A stretch of DNA of 48,703 nucleotides from positions 1-48,703 of the forward strand of contig JABICI010000023.1 in assembly GCA_018652335.1 (NCBI GenBank), in the 5' to 3' direction. Of this stretch, positions 1 through 9,032 are shown piece after piece. Position 1 is the first letter of the stretch. The number at the start of each line of letters is the position of its first letter. The stretch is from Flavobacteriales bacterium. GTDB lineage: Bacteria > Bacteroidota > Bacteroidia > Flavobacteriales > BACL11. The notes beneath the pieces were generated by a model. It did not search any database, was not told where the DNA came from, and saw nothing but the letters and a program-made list of their open reading frames with translations. The position numbers were made by a program, and so were the translations under genes.

Positions 1-637
1 ATTGTAGAGAAAAATCTTTATTATTTAATACACTTGTTTTTGTTAAATCAATAAAAAAAACTCTATTAATATTTTTTTCTTTTCTAATTATTTTTACTTT
101 TTTTCTGTTGCCAAACTGTGTTATATCACCGGATAAACTTAAAGCATATAAGATGTTTACATTAGGGTCAACAATTTTGTATGTACCCGGTTTATTAACT
201 TCACCAAGAATAGTGATTTCAAAATTTATAATATTTAATTTAACAACAGGATTTTCATAAAAAGATTTAGAAATTTCCTTGATAATATTTTCTAACTCAC
301 TTAGAGTGAATCCCACTGCTTTAACAAAACCTAATGATGGAAGTTCTAAATCACCGTTATCATCTACAAGAAAACCGTATAAATAAGGATTTTGAATCAT
401 TAATTGTGCATTATTACTACTTTCCATATTAAAGAAATCATGCTGCTCTTCAGTTGCCGAAGTAATTTGAACAGATAGTAAGTCTCCTCTTTGTAATCTA
501 TAATCTTGTGTATAAACTTCTTTCACTGTTAATTCCTTATTTGATCGCATATACTCTAAATCACGATTTGTAATACAAGAAGATAATATACAAAATGATA
601 TTAAATAAACAAATATAAATTTAGCTCTTGAATTCAT
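1..637 (-). CDS. Polysaccharide export outer-membrane lipoprotein (Wza/BexD-like), 3' end off window
   Basis: Manual translation from ATG at 637: MNSRAKFIFVYLISFCILSSCITNRDLEYMRSNKELTVKEVYTQDYRLQRGDLLSVQI...ITILGEVNKPGTYKIVDPNVNILYALSLSGDITQFGNRKKVKIIR. Lipobox plus Poly_export/SLBB-like 'GEVNKPGTY' pattern. Absent from the ORF track because it is open at the left edge. Confidence 0.85.
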   Translation of the reverse strand, partial: MNSRAKFIFVYLISFCILSSCITNRDLEYMRSNKELTVKEVYTQDYRLQRGDLLSVQITSATEEQHDFFNMESSNNAQLMIQNPYLYGFLVDDNGDLELPSLGFVKAVGFTLSELENIIKEISKSFYENPVVKLNIINFEITILGEVNKPGTYKIVDPNVNILYALSLSGDITQFGNRKKVKIIRKEKNINRVFFIDLTKTSVLNNKDFSLQ

Positions 638-719
638 AGTAAGTTCTATTCAAAATTTAATGTTTTAACTTAAACAAATATCGTATTTTTTTTCAGATAT
701 ACATCTGATTAAAAAAAAA

Positions 720-2696
720 TTAATAATTAAGCAAATCCTTAAGCTGTTTCTCAAATCTAGATTTAGGTAAAAACTGATCTTCAAGATTAATAGAGAAAGG
801 TACAGGTGTATCTAATGATGAAGATCTTTTTACAGGCGCATCTAAAAACTTAAAACATTTATCAGAAACTAAAGAAGCTATATCTGCTCCAAATCCACCT
901 AACATGCAATCTTCATGTAAAACGATAGCTCTTCCTGTTTTCTTTACTGATTCAATAATCGTATTTTCATCAAGAGGAATTAATGTTCTCAAGTCAATTA
1001 AATCAGCTGAAATATCATTATTTCGATTCAACACATCCAAAGCCCAATGAACTCCCATCCCATAAGAAATAATAGTAACATCACATCCAGATCTTATTAG
1101 CTTAGCTTTGCCAAGCTCAATGGTAAAATAATCATCGGATACTAAGCCAGAAACACTTCTGTAAAGAGCCTTGTGTTCAAAAAACATCACAGGGTTTGGA
1201 TCATTAATAGAAGAAATAAGTAAACCCTTAGCATCTTCTGGAAAAGCAGGATAAACAACTTTTAAACCTGGAGTATGAGTAAACCAAGCTTCATTAGATT
1301 GTGAATGAAAAGGTCCTGCTCCTACTCCAGCCCCAGTTGGCATTCTTAAAACAACATCAACATTCTCACCCCATCTATAATGTGTTTTAGCTAAATTATT
1401 TACAACGGGATTAAATCCGGAAGTTACAAAGTCAGCAAATTGCATTTCCATAACAGCTTTGAAATTATTTATAGATAATCCAAGGGATGCGCTTACAATA
1501 GCAGATTCACATATAGGTGTATTTCTAACTCTTTCTTTTCCAAATAAATTAACAAATCCATCAGTAATCTTAAAGACCCCCCCATATTCTGCAATATCCT
1601 GACCCAACAAAACTAAGTTATCATGTTTAAACATTGATTGCTTTAAACCATCTGAAATTGCATCAACTAATCGTTTCTCTGATTTTTTATCTGAAGGCGG
1701 AATTGACAAAGAAGTATAAGAACAAAAGATATCCCTGAGTTCATCATTAACATTTGGCATTATCGAGGGTTCTTTATCAGCTTGTTCCCATGATAAATTA
1801 ATTTCATTCTTGATTTTTTCTTTATAAAAACTTACATCATCTAAGTTAATAATTGACTCATCAATAAGAAAAGATTCAAAGTTATTGATTGGATCTAGTT
1901 TTTGCCATTTTTTCATTAATTTATCAGGAACATATTTAGTTCCGGAAGCCTCTTCATGACCTCTCATTCTAAAAGTCATACATTCAATAATAAATGGCCT
2001 TGCTTTTTTTGAAATTTTATTTTTAATCTTTTTAACAGTATTGTAGACATCTAATATATTATTTCCATCAATCGTATGAGCCTCTATTCCATAACCAATT
2101 CCCTTATCTGCAAAATTTTTACATCTAAACTGTTCAGAACTTGGCGTTGAAAGACCATACCCATTATTTTCTATTATAAAAATAACTGGTAAATCCCAAA
2201 CAGCCGCAACATTTAAAGCTTCATGAAAATCCCCTTCACTTGTCGCACCATCTCCAGTAAAAACAGCTGTAACCTTATTATTTTTTTTTAGTAAATTTCC
2301 TAACGCAATTCCATCAGCAACACCAAGTTGAGGTCCTAAGTGTGATATCATTCCAATGATATGATTTTTTTTTGAACCAAAATGAAATGACCTATCTCTC
2401 CCCTTTGTAAAACCATTTGCTTTTCCTTGAAATTGAGAGAAAAGTCTTCTAAATTCAATATTTTTTGTAGTAAAAACACCGAGATTTCTATGCATCGGCA
2501 AAATAAATTCATCTTCATCTAGTGCAGATGTTACTCCGACTGAAATAGCTTCTTGTCCAATACCTGAAAACCACTTTGATATTTTACCTTGCCTTAAAAG
2601 AATAAGCATTTTTTCCTCAATTAATCTAGGAACAAGAAGTGATTTGTATAAATCAACAAGATTAGTATCTGATAATCCTTTTCTATTAAATTGCAT
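720..2696 (-). CDS. 2-oxoacid (branched-chain/pyruvate-type) dehydrogenase E1, fused alpha and beta subunits
   Basis: N-terminal TPP-binding alpha region (GDGATSEGDFHEALNVAAVWDLPVIFIIENNGYGLSTP) followed by a beta region (QDIAEYGGVFKITDGF...ESAIVSASLG...EMQFADF). Confidence 0.92.
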   Translation of the reverse strand: MQFNRKGLSDTNLVDLYKSLLVPRLIEEKMLILLRQGKISKWFSGIGQEAISVGVTSALDEDEFILPMHRNLGVFTTKNIEFRRLFSQFQGKANGFTKGRDRSFHFGSKKNHIIGMISHLGPQLGVADGIALGNLLKKNNKVTAVFTGDGATSEGDFHEALNVAAVWDLPVIFIIENNGYGLSTPSSEQFRCKNFADKGIGYGIEAHTIDGNNILDVYNTVKKIKNKISKKARPFIIECMTFRMRGHEEASGTKYVPDKLMKKWQKLDPINNFESFLIDESIINLDDVSFYKEKIKNEINLSWEQADKEPSIMPNVNDELRDIFCSYTSLSIPPSDKKSEKRLVDAISDGLKQSMFKHDNLVLLGQDIAEYGGVFKITDGFVNLFGKERVRNTPICESAIVSASLGLSINNFKAVMEMQFADFVTSGFNPVVNNLAKTHYRWGENVDVVLRMPTGAGVGAGPFHSQSNEAWFTHTPGLKVVYPAFPEDAKGLLISSINDPNPVMFFEHKALYRSVSGLVSDDYFTIELGKAKLIRSGCDVTIISYGMGVHWALDVLNRNNDISADLIDLRTLIPLDENTIIESVKKTGRAIVLHEDCMLGGFGADIASLVSDKCFKFLDAPVKRSSSLDTPVPFSINLEDQFLPKSRFEKQLKDLLNY

Positions 2697-2715
2697 GTTT
2701 AAATATATTTGTGGC

Positions 2716-2723
2716 CAAATCTA
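2716..2723 (-). promoter_or_regulatory. Bacteroidetes -7 promoter motif TAGATTTG upstream of E1 dehydrogenase
   Basis: Plus-strand caaatcta = TAGATTTG on minus, 19 nt upstream of the ATG at 2696; matches TAnnTTTG. Confidence 0.45.
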
Positions 2724-2758
2724 GTTAATATTTTCTTTACTTTGTTAAAAATTAATAG

Positions 2759-2869
2759 ATGAACTGGCAAGACTTAGTTGTAAGTATAATTTTGATAATT
2801 GCGATTTATTATCTTTTTAATAGATTATATAAAAAGAAAGATTGTAATGATCATAACTGTTCCTGTTAG
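2759..2869 (+). CDS. Small Cys-rich single-TM protein (FeoB-associated Cys-rich membrane protein-like), 36 aa
   Basis: Manual translation MNWQDLVVSIILIIAIYYLFNRLYKKKDCNDHNCSC*; stop TAG directly abuts the ATG of the next gene at 2870. Below the ORF track length cutoff. Confidence 0.6.
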   Translation: MNWQDLVVSIILIIAIYYLFNRLYKKKDCNDHNCSC

Positions 2870-4702
2870 ATGTTATTCTTACTCAACTACTTACTGAAAT
2901 TAGCAGGTTTACTTGTAATATATACTACAACTAGGATTTATTTCTTTTTGAATAATAGAATAAACTTAGAAAGTTTTTCTTATATTGATTTTGTTGAAGG
3001 AATTCGGTTTGATCTGTCAGCATTAGTTTATATTAATATTCCAATTTTAATTCTACTTTTAGTTCCAACAAAATTAAGACACAATAAGGAATATCTAAAA
3101 TTAACAAATTCTTTATTTTATATTCTAAATTTCATTTTTATTGTTTTTAATAATATTGACATTGAATATTATAGATTTACTCAAAAAAGAAGCACATTTG
3201 ATTTCATTGAGCTAATTTTACTGGGAAAAGATGCAAGAAATATTATACCACAATATTTAAGTGAATACTGGAAAATTACATTATTTACTGCAGTTCAAAT
3301 TTGGTTTCTTTTTAAAATAAATAACAAATATCAATTGTATAATAGCTCTTTAAAAAAGAATATTTTTAAAAGAATTCTGCCACTTTTACTTGGAACTTTA
3401 ATATTTATAATTTTAGCTAGAGGTGGCTTTCAATTAAAACCAATAAAACCAATAAATGCTGGAGAAATAAGCAACTCAAAAAACACATCTTTAATTCTAA
3501 ATACTCCATTTACTATTTTACATTCTTTAGATGAAAACAAATTAATATCTTATAGCTATTTTGATAAATTTGAGCTAGATAGTATTTACAAAACAACTCA
3601 TATTTTCGATAATAAAGATAATAAACCAAATATAATTATCTTAATAATGGAGAGTTACTCAAAGGAATATATTGGCTTTTACAACAAAGGAAATGGAAGT
3701 ACACCTTTTTTAGATAGTTTAATGCATCATAGTCTAGTATTTACAAATGCTTATGCAAATGGCTTGAAATCCATAGAAGCACTACCAGCTATTACAGCAT
3801 CTATCCCATCACTAATGGATGATCCATTTATTACTTCTAATTATGCTCAAAATAGTTTTGAAAGTATTGCATCATTACTTAATAAACAAGATTATAACAC
3901 ATCATTTTATCATGGTGGCTACAAAGGAACTATGGGCTTCTACAGTTTTTGCAAAAAAGCAAGATTTTCTGATTACTTTGGACTTGAAGAATATGATAAC
4001 ATTAATGATTTTGATAAAAGCTGGGGTATATATGACAAACCATTCTTCCAATATTTTGCAGAAAATGTAAACATAAAAGGAGAACCTTTCTTTAGTACTT
4101 TCTTTTCCTTAAGTTCTCATCCACCATACACTTTACCAAATGATTATTTAAAAGAAATTGACGAGGAAAGTAGAATTGGAATTAGAGAAACGATTTTATA
4201 TTCAGATTTTTCGATGAAAAATTTCTTTAATAATGTAAAAAATAAAAAATGGTTTAATAACACAATTTTTATAATAACAGCTGATCATACATCTGCAGAA
4301 AATTTTAATATCAAATACAATAATAAAATTGGTAGATATACAATACCATTAATTATTTATGCTCCTGACAGTTCATTTAAAGGAATAAATAGTAATGTGG
4401 TACAGCAAATTGACATCATGCCTACAGTTTTAGATATAATCGGATATAATAAGCCATTTTTCTCATTTGGAAAGTCAATGTTTTCAGAAAATAATTGGGC
4501 AATCAACTATATTCAGAATGAATATTGTTTAATAAAAGATAATTCAATTATCTTAAGTAAAACTGAAAATTATAGTTCTTATAAAGATTGGAGTTTAACT
4601 GATACAAACATGATTAATGTTAATAACATCAATTTATTAAAAGCAATAAAGCAAGATTACAACTACAGGATGATAAATAATAAAATTAAATATGAAAACT
4701 AG
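2870..4702 (+). CDS. LTA synthase/MdoB-like membrane sulfatase-fold phosphoglycerol/phosphoethanolamine transferase
   Basis: N-terminal TM helices, then a sulfatase-fold domain: NIIILIMESYSKEYIGFYN...TPFLDSL, SLPSLM-like SIPSLMDD, FSTFFSLSSHPPYTLP, FIITADHTS. Confidence 0.9.
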   Translation: MLFLLNYLLKLAGLLVIYTTTRIYFFLNNRINLESFSYIDFVEGIRFDLSALVYINIPILILLLVPTKLRHNKEYLKLTNSLFYILNFIFIVFNNIDIEYYRFTQKRSTFDFIELILLGKDARNIIPQYLSEYWKITLFTAVQIWFLFKINNKYQLYNSSLKKNIFKRILPLLLGTLIFIILARGGFQLKPIKPINAGEISNSKNTSLILNTPFTILHSLDENKLISYSYFDKFELDSIYKTTHIFDNKDNKPNIIILIMESYSKEYIGFYNKGNGSTPFLDSLMHHSLVFTNAYANGLKSIEALPAITASIPSLMDDPFITSNYAQNSFESIASLLNKQDYNTSFYHGGYKGTMGFYSFCKKARFSDYFGLEEYDNINDFDKSWGIYDKPFFQYFAENVNIKGEPFFSTFFSLSSHPPYTLPNDYLKEIDEESRIGIRETILYSDFSMKNFFNNVKNKKWFNNTIFIITADHTSAENFNIKYNNKIGRYTIPLIIYAPDSSFKGINSNVVQQIDIMPTVLDIIGYNKPFFSFGKSMFSENNWAINYIQNEYCLIKDNSIILSKTENYSSYKDWSLTDTNMINVNNINLLKAIKQDYNYRMINNKIKYEN

Positions 4703-5549
4703 ATTTATTATTAATCCAATTTCTGGTACTGGAAAACAAATAGGAATTGAACATTATATTTCAAAAAAATTTGACAATTATGATCTTTATTTCACTGAGC
4801 ATTCAGGTCACGCAAAAATTTTAGCTAAACAAGCAGTGTGTGAGAATATAAATTTATTAGTTATAATCGGTGGAGATGGTACTATTAATGAATGCTTAGA
4901 ACCGCTTGTGAACTCAAACACAATTCTATTCACAATACCATGCGGTTCTGGAAATGGATTTGCTAAACATTTAGCAATTAATACTAATATTAAAAAAGCT
5001 CTAACTAGTATTAAAGATTCATCAATAAAATTAGTTGATGTTGGATATGTTAATAATAAACCATTTATTAATGTTGCAGGAATAGGTTTTGATGCGCATA
5101 TAGCAAAATTATTCTCTAAATCTATTAAAAGAGGACTTTTAAGCTACGTACTTATTATTTTAAAAGAATTTTTTTACAGTGCTAATGAGTATCAAATAGA
5201 GTTTGAAAATATTAGTAAAAAAGTATACGCATATATGATTTCATTTGCTAACTCAAGTCAATTTGGCAACAACGTTAAAATTTCTCCTTTAGCTAAAATA
5301 AACGACGGATTAATTGATTTTGTTATTGTGAAAAAGTTTCCTAAATGGAAAATACTATTTGTATTGTACAAGCTTTTAAATGGATCAATTCATAATTCAA
5401 GTTTTGTAGAAATCATTAGATGTAATAAAATGAAGATTAATTCTAATAATTATTTAGTGCATCTAGATGGAGAACCTCATATATTTAATGAGCAAATCAA
5501 TATAACTATTTTAAAAAAATCAATAAAAGTATTAACTCCAAATGGCTAA
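4692..5549 (+). CDS. Diacylglycerol kinase family lipid kinase (YegS/DagK-like)
   Basis: Motifs NPISGTGK, IGGDGTINE, PCGSGNGFAKHL; overlaps the upstream CDS by 11 nt. Confidence 0.92.
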   Translation: MKTRFIINPISGTGKQIGIEHYISKKFDNYDLYFTEHSGHAKILAKQAVCENINLLVIIGGDGTINECLEPLVNSNTILFTIPCGSGNGFAKHLAINTNIKKALTSIKDSSIKLVDVGYVNNKPFINVAGIGFDAHIAKLFSKSIKRGLLSYVLIILKEFFYSANEYQIEFENISKKVYAYMISFANSSQFGNNVKISPLAKINDGLIDFVIVKKFPKWKILFVLYKLLNGSIHNSSFVEIIRCNKMKINSNNYLVHLDGEPHIFNEQINITILKKSIKVLTPNG

Positions 5550-5877
5550 AAAAAATAAACGAAAAGGAATAATGTATTCAACTAATCCTGATTATGACTA
5601 TGAATATGAAGACAGTGAACAAGAGACGATTTTAAATGATATGCAACTATTACATGTGCATATTGATAAGCATAGAGCTGGTAAAACTGCTGTTATCATA
5701 AAAGGTTTCATTGGCACTAAAAATGATTTAATTTCTCTTAGTAAAATATTAAAAAAGAATTGTGGTGTAGGTGGTAGTGTTAAAAATCAAGAAATAATTA
5801 TTCAAGGTAATTTTAGAGAAAAGATTATGACTATTCTTAACAATGAAGGATATAAAACTAAAAGAATAGGTGGATAA
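5542..5877 (+). CDS. SUI1/YciH-like translation initiation factor
   Basis: C-terminal SUI1 pattern (RAGKTAVIIKGFIGTKNDLISLSKILKKNCGVGGSVKNQEIIIQGNFREKIMTILNNEGYKTKRIGG). Confidence 0.92.
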   Translation: MAKKNKRKGIMYSTNPDYDYEYEDSEQETILNDMQLLHVHIDKHRAGKTAVIIKGFIGTKNDLISLSKILKKNCGVGGSVKNQEIIIQGNFREKIMTILNNEGYKTKRIGG

Positions 5878-5878
5878 G

Positions 5879-5960
5879 TGCCCAGAGCGGGAGTCGAACC
5901 CGCACATCCTAGGATACATGACCCTCAATCATGCCTGTCTACCAATTTCAGCACCTGGGC
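5879..5960 (-). tRNA. tRNA-Leu (anticodon GAG)
   Basis: Minus strand GCCCAGGTGCTGAAATTGGTAGACAGGCATGATTGAGGGTCATG...GGTTCGACTCCCGCTCTGGGCA; acceptor GCCCAG(G)/CTGGGC, anticodon loop TTGAGGG, type II length. Confidence 0.93.
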
Positions 5961-5972
5961 AAAAAAGAAAAA

Positions 5973-5991
5973 AATCTCACTAAGTGAGATT
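5973..5991 (-). terminator. Intrinsic terminator after tRNA-Lys (hairpin AATCTCAC-TTA-GTGAGATT plus T-rich tail)
   Basis: 8-bp perfect stem with 3-nt loop; minus strand continues TTTTTCTTTTTT up to the first base of tRNA-Leu. Confidence 0.75.
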
Positions 5992-6000
5992 CTTTCTATG

Positions 6001-6073
6001 TGACCTGGCTGGGGCTCGAACCCAGGACCCCATCATTAAAAGTGATGTGCTCTACCAACTGAGCTACCAAGTC
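6001..6073 (-). tRNA. tRNA-Lys (anticodon TTT)
   Basis: Minus strand GACTTGGTAGCTCAGTTGGTAGAGCACATCACTTTTAATGATGGGGTCCTGGGTTCGAGCCCCAGCCAGGTCA; anticodon stem CATCA/TGATG with loop CTTTTAA. Confidence 0.95.
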
Positions 6074-6083
6074 AAAACGGCTG

Positions 6084-6091
6084 CAAATATA
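6084..6091 (-). promoter_or_regulatory. -7 promoter motif TATATTTG for tRNA-Lys
   Basis: caaatata on plus; minus TATATTTG 10 nt before tRNA position 1. Confidence 0.55.
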
Positions 6092-6202
6092 TTACTTTTA
6101 ATTAATCAGTATATTTTTTTTAGTTACAATTTTTAAAAATTTTAATACACATTGAGATTAAATTAAAAACTTTTATTTTTACATTAAATTAATCTAGATA
6201 AT

Positions 6203-6709
6203 ATGATTTTTATTATTGGTTTTATGGGCGTAGGAAAATCTACTATTGGTAAACAACTTGCTTTGCAGATGAATGTTAATTTCGTCGACGTTGACAAAGA
6301 AATAGAATTATCTGAAGAAACTTCAATAGCAGAAATTTTTAATGAAAGAGGAGAAGAATATTTTAGAAAAATTGAATCTAGAATAATAAGAAGATTACAA
6401 CCAAATTCAATTATTGCTTGCGGAGGCGGATTACCATGTTACAATGATAATATAAAATATATCAACGATAAGGGAGTTAGCATATATTTGTATGCAGATG
6501 AAAGCAATATTTTAAAAAGAATAAAAAAAAATATTGCAAATCGTCCTTTAATTAATGATATAAAAAAGAAAGATTTAAAATCTTACGTTAAATCAAAAGT
6601 CAGAGAAAGATCGGATATTTATAATAAGGCTAATTTCACTATAAACACAAATAATAAATCAGAGACAGAAATATTAACTCAAATACACTCCTTGCTCAAC
6701 TCCATCTAA
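6203..6709 (+). CDS. aroK: Shikimate kinase
   Basis: Walker A GFMGVGKSTIGKQLA, VDVDKEIE, FRKIESRI, IACGGGLP, RPLI. Confidence 0.93.
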   Translation: MIFIIGFMGVGKSTIGKQLALQMNVNFVDVDKEIELSEETSIAEIFNERGEEYFRKIESRIIRRLQPNSIIACGGGLPCYNDNIKYINDKGVSIYLYADESNILKRIKKNIANRPLINDIKKKDLKSYVKSKVRERSDIYNKANFTINTNNKSETEILTQIHSLLNSI

Positions 6710-7177
6710 AACAACACTAATATATTCTTGAAGAGTTGTTGCTAGAGAAAAACCAATATAATCAGCTTTAACAGGAAAGCGTGTATGTGTTCTATTTACT
6801 AATACTAAATTAGATAATTTTTTAAGTTTAATATTTAAAAAAGATGCATTTGCATACATTAATGTTTTACCTGAGTTAAGCACATCATCAATTAAAATCA
6901 CGATTTTGTTAGTACAATTAATTTTATCAAAATTGGTTGAAATTTTATTAAGAGATGGCTGATCCTTATTTAAAGTAATCACCCCTAAATTAATCTTTAA
7001 TGAAGATATATCATTTAAAATTATTGATAATTCAGAACAGATTATTTCTCCACGCCCTTTAATACCTACTAGAAAAATTTCAGACTCACCTAAATTATTC
7101 TCATATATCTGCCAAGCTAGCCTAACAAGTTTGTTTCTAATCTCTTCTCTACTTAATATTTTATTCTTATTCTTCAT
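6674..7177 (-). CDS. Phosphoribosyltransferase (PyrR-like)
   Basis: PRPP-binding motif VILIDDVLNSGKTL, GIKGRGEI; PRT fold length 167 aa. Confidence 0.85.
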   Translation of the reverse strand: MKNKNKILSREEIRNKLVRLAWQIYENNLGESEIFLVGIKGRGEIICSELSIILNDISSLKINLGVITLNKDQPSLNKISTNFDKINCTNKIVILIDDVLNSGKTLMYANASFLNIKLKKLSNLVLVNRTHTRFPVKADYIGFSLATTLQEYISVVLDGVEQGVYLS

Positions 7178-7182
7178 ATTCG

Positions 7183-7190
7183 CAAATATA
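7183..7190 (-). promoter_or_regulatory. -7 promoter motif TATATTTG, 5 nt from PRTase ATG
   Basis: caaatata on plus at 7183-7190; ATG at 7177 on minus. Confidence 0.5.
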
Positions 7191-7266
7191 AATAATTGGG
7201 AAAGACAATTAACAAAAAGTTAATATTTGATTCTAAGTAAATACAAATACGTAATTATAATTTTAT

Positions 7267-7274
7267 TATATTTG
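7267..7274 (+). promoter_or_regulatory. -7 promoter motif TATATTTG upstream of the CxxCH T9SS protein
   Basis: TATATTTG at 7267-7274, 87 nt upstream of the ATG at 7362. Confidence 0.4.
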
Positions 7275-7361
7275 TTGTAACATGATTTACAAGTGATTCC
7301 ACCCTTTTTGGAAATGTACAAATATTTTTTTCGTAAAATGTCGATTTAAAAAAAAAAAAAA

Positions 7362-8120
7362 ATGAACAAACTACTTACCTCTTTATGTATAACTTTTGCA
7401 TTCTTAATTTCTTTATACCCAACAATATCTATTTCAAACAGTACCGGTTCACCTGGAGGCAAGACAGGATCACCTTCAGATGTAAGTAACTGTATGGGTT
7501 GTCACTCCGACGCCGGACCAGGTGATGGTGCAGATATAACAACAAATATTCCTATCAATGGGTATATACCTGGATCAACATATAGTATTACTGTATCATC
7601 ATCTGGTAACTTATTTGGAACAAATGGGTTTGAATTCACCTGTGAAGATAATATGAACAATAAAGTTGGGAATTTTGCTATAACTAATTCATCTTTAACA
7701 CAATTCGTAAACAATAGCAACGCTGTAACACATACACCTTCAGGAAATTCATCAAGTTCATGGAGTTTTGACTGGATAGCACCTCCACCTGGAACTGGTG
7801 ACATCACATTTTATACAGCGATAATACAGGGTGGCTATCCAATAGGACAAAATAATGGAGATTTTTTCAGCTCTTCATCGCTAACTTTTAATGAAGCTAT
7901 TGTTAACACTGTAAATAATTTAGAAAAAAAGGATGATTTCTTATTCAACTCTAAATTAAAAACAGTTAATCTTTTAAATTGTGATAATATTTCAATCTAT
8001 AACACTAATGGAAAGCTAGTGGTGAGTTCATCTGAAAAAACACTAAATCTAAATACTTTGTATAAAGGAGTCTATATATTAAAATCTAATAATAAGATTC
8101 AAAAAATAAGTATTAATTAA
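7362..8120 (+). CDS. Secreted 'choice-of-anchor V'-like protein with CxxCH motif and T9SS C-terminal domain
   Basis: Signal peptide; STGSPGGKTGSPSDVSNCMGCHSDAGPGDG; C-terminal SIYNTNGKLVVSSSEKTLNLNTLYKGVYILKSNNKIQKISIN resembling a T9SS sorting domain. Confidence 0.75.
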   Translation: MNKLLTSLCITFAFLISLYPTISISNSTGSPGGKTGSPSDVSNCMGCHSDAGPGDGADITTNIPINGYIPGSTYSITVSSSGNLFGTNGFEFTCEDNMNNKVGNFAITNSSLTQFVNNSNAVTHTPSGNSSSSWSFDWIAPPPGTGDITFYTAIIQGGYPIGQNNGDFFSSSSLTFNEAIVNTVNNLEKKDDFLFNSKLKTVNLLNCDNISIYNTNGKLVVSSSEKTLNLNTLYKGVYILKSNNKIQKISIN

Positions 8121-8278
8121 TTTTATAATTTTTAAAAATACCCTAATCAAACAATTTAGATAAACTTTTTAAAAAACTGAAAAACAAGTATTTAAATTAA
8201 AAAAATGACATTTTGTCATACTACTCTAATCATAAATATTGATTAAAATAATACTTTCTATAAATACTTTTTGCCAAA

Positions 8279-8956
8279 ATGAGAATAGACATAATTACAA
8301 TTTTTCCAGATTTTTTTAACAACTTTTTTAATTATTCGATTATTAATCGAGCACAAGAAAAAAATATAGTTGAACTTCATATTCACAATTTAAGAGATTA
8401 TTCAGCTAATAAGCAAAAAAGTGTAGACGACTACCAATATGGAGGTGGAGCAGGCATGGTAATGACAATACAACCAATAGACGAATGCATCAATACACTA
8501 AAGAGTCAAAGAGAATATGATGAAATTATTTACCTATCTCCCGATGGACATACATTAAATCAAAAAATATGTAATAAATTATCTATTAATGAAAATTTAA
8601 TTTTTTTATGTGGCCACTACAAAGGAATTGACCAAAGAGTTAGAGATATACATATAACAAAAGAAATAAGTATTGGAGATTATGTTCTCACTGGAGGAGA
8701 GGCAGCTGCAGCTATATTGGTAGATGCAGTAGTTAGACTTATTCCTGGTGTAATTTCAGATGAAACATCAGCTTTGACAGATTCTTTTCAAGATAATTTA
8801 CTTGCTCCTCCAATTTATACAAGACCATCAAATTTTAACGGACATAAAGTACCTGATATATTACTATCTGGCAATGAACAAAAAATCAATACTTGGAGAG
8901 ATGAAGAATCATTAAGAAAAACTAAAGCATATAGACCAGATTTATTAGAAGAATAA
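8279..8956 (+). CDS. trmD: tRNA (guanine37-N1)-methyltransferase
   Basis: [47 protein letters not shown](A)[16 protein letters not shown]. Confidence 0.97.
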   Translation: MRIDIITIFPDFFNNFFNYSIINRAQEKNIVELHIHNLRDYSANKQKSVDDYQYGGGAGMVMTIQPIDECINTLKSQREYDEIIYLSPDGHTLNQKICNKLSINENLIFLCGHYKGIDQRVRDIHITKEISIGDYVLTGGEAAAAILVDAVVRLIPGVISDETSALTDSFQDNLLAPPIYTRPSNFNGHKVPDILLSGNEQKINTWRDEESLRKTKAYRPDLLEE

Positions 8957-9032
8957 AATTATATAAATCTTATACTGTATTAAAAAATATCCTTAATATT
9001 GCAAACCGATTTTGAAACTAACATTTATAAAA

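Noticed and set aside
720-2696. Fused E1 alpha/beta dehydrogenase as a novelty
   Set aside because: Alpha/beta E1 fusions are already common in Bacteroidetes.
3819-4070. 83-aa ORF inside the LTA-synthase-like gene
   Set aside because: Out-of-frame ORF inside a clear CDS; typical of AT-rich sequence.
7502-7807. 101-aa minus-strand ORF
   Set aside because: Shadow ORF antisense to the well-supported secreted CxxCH protein; no family resemblance.
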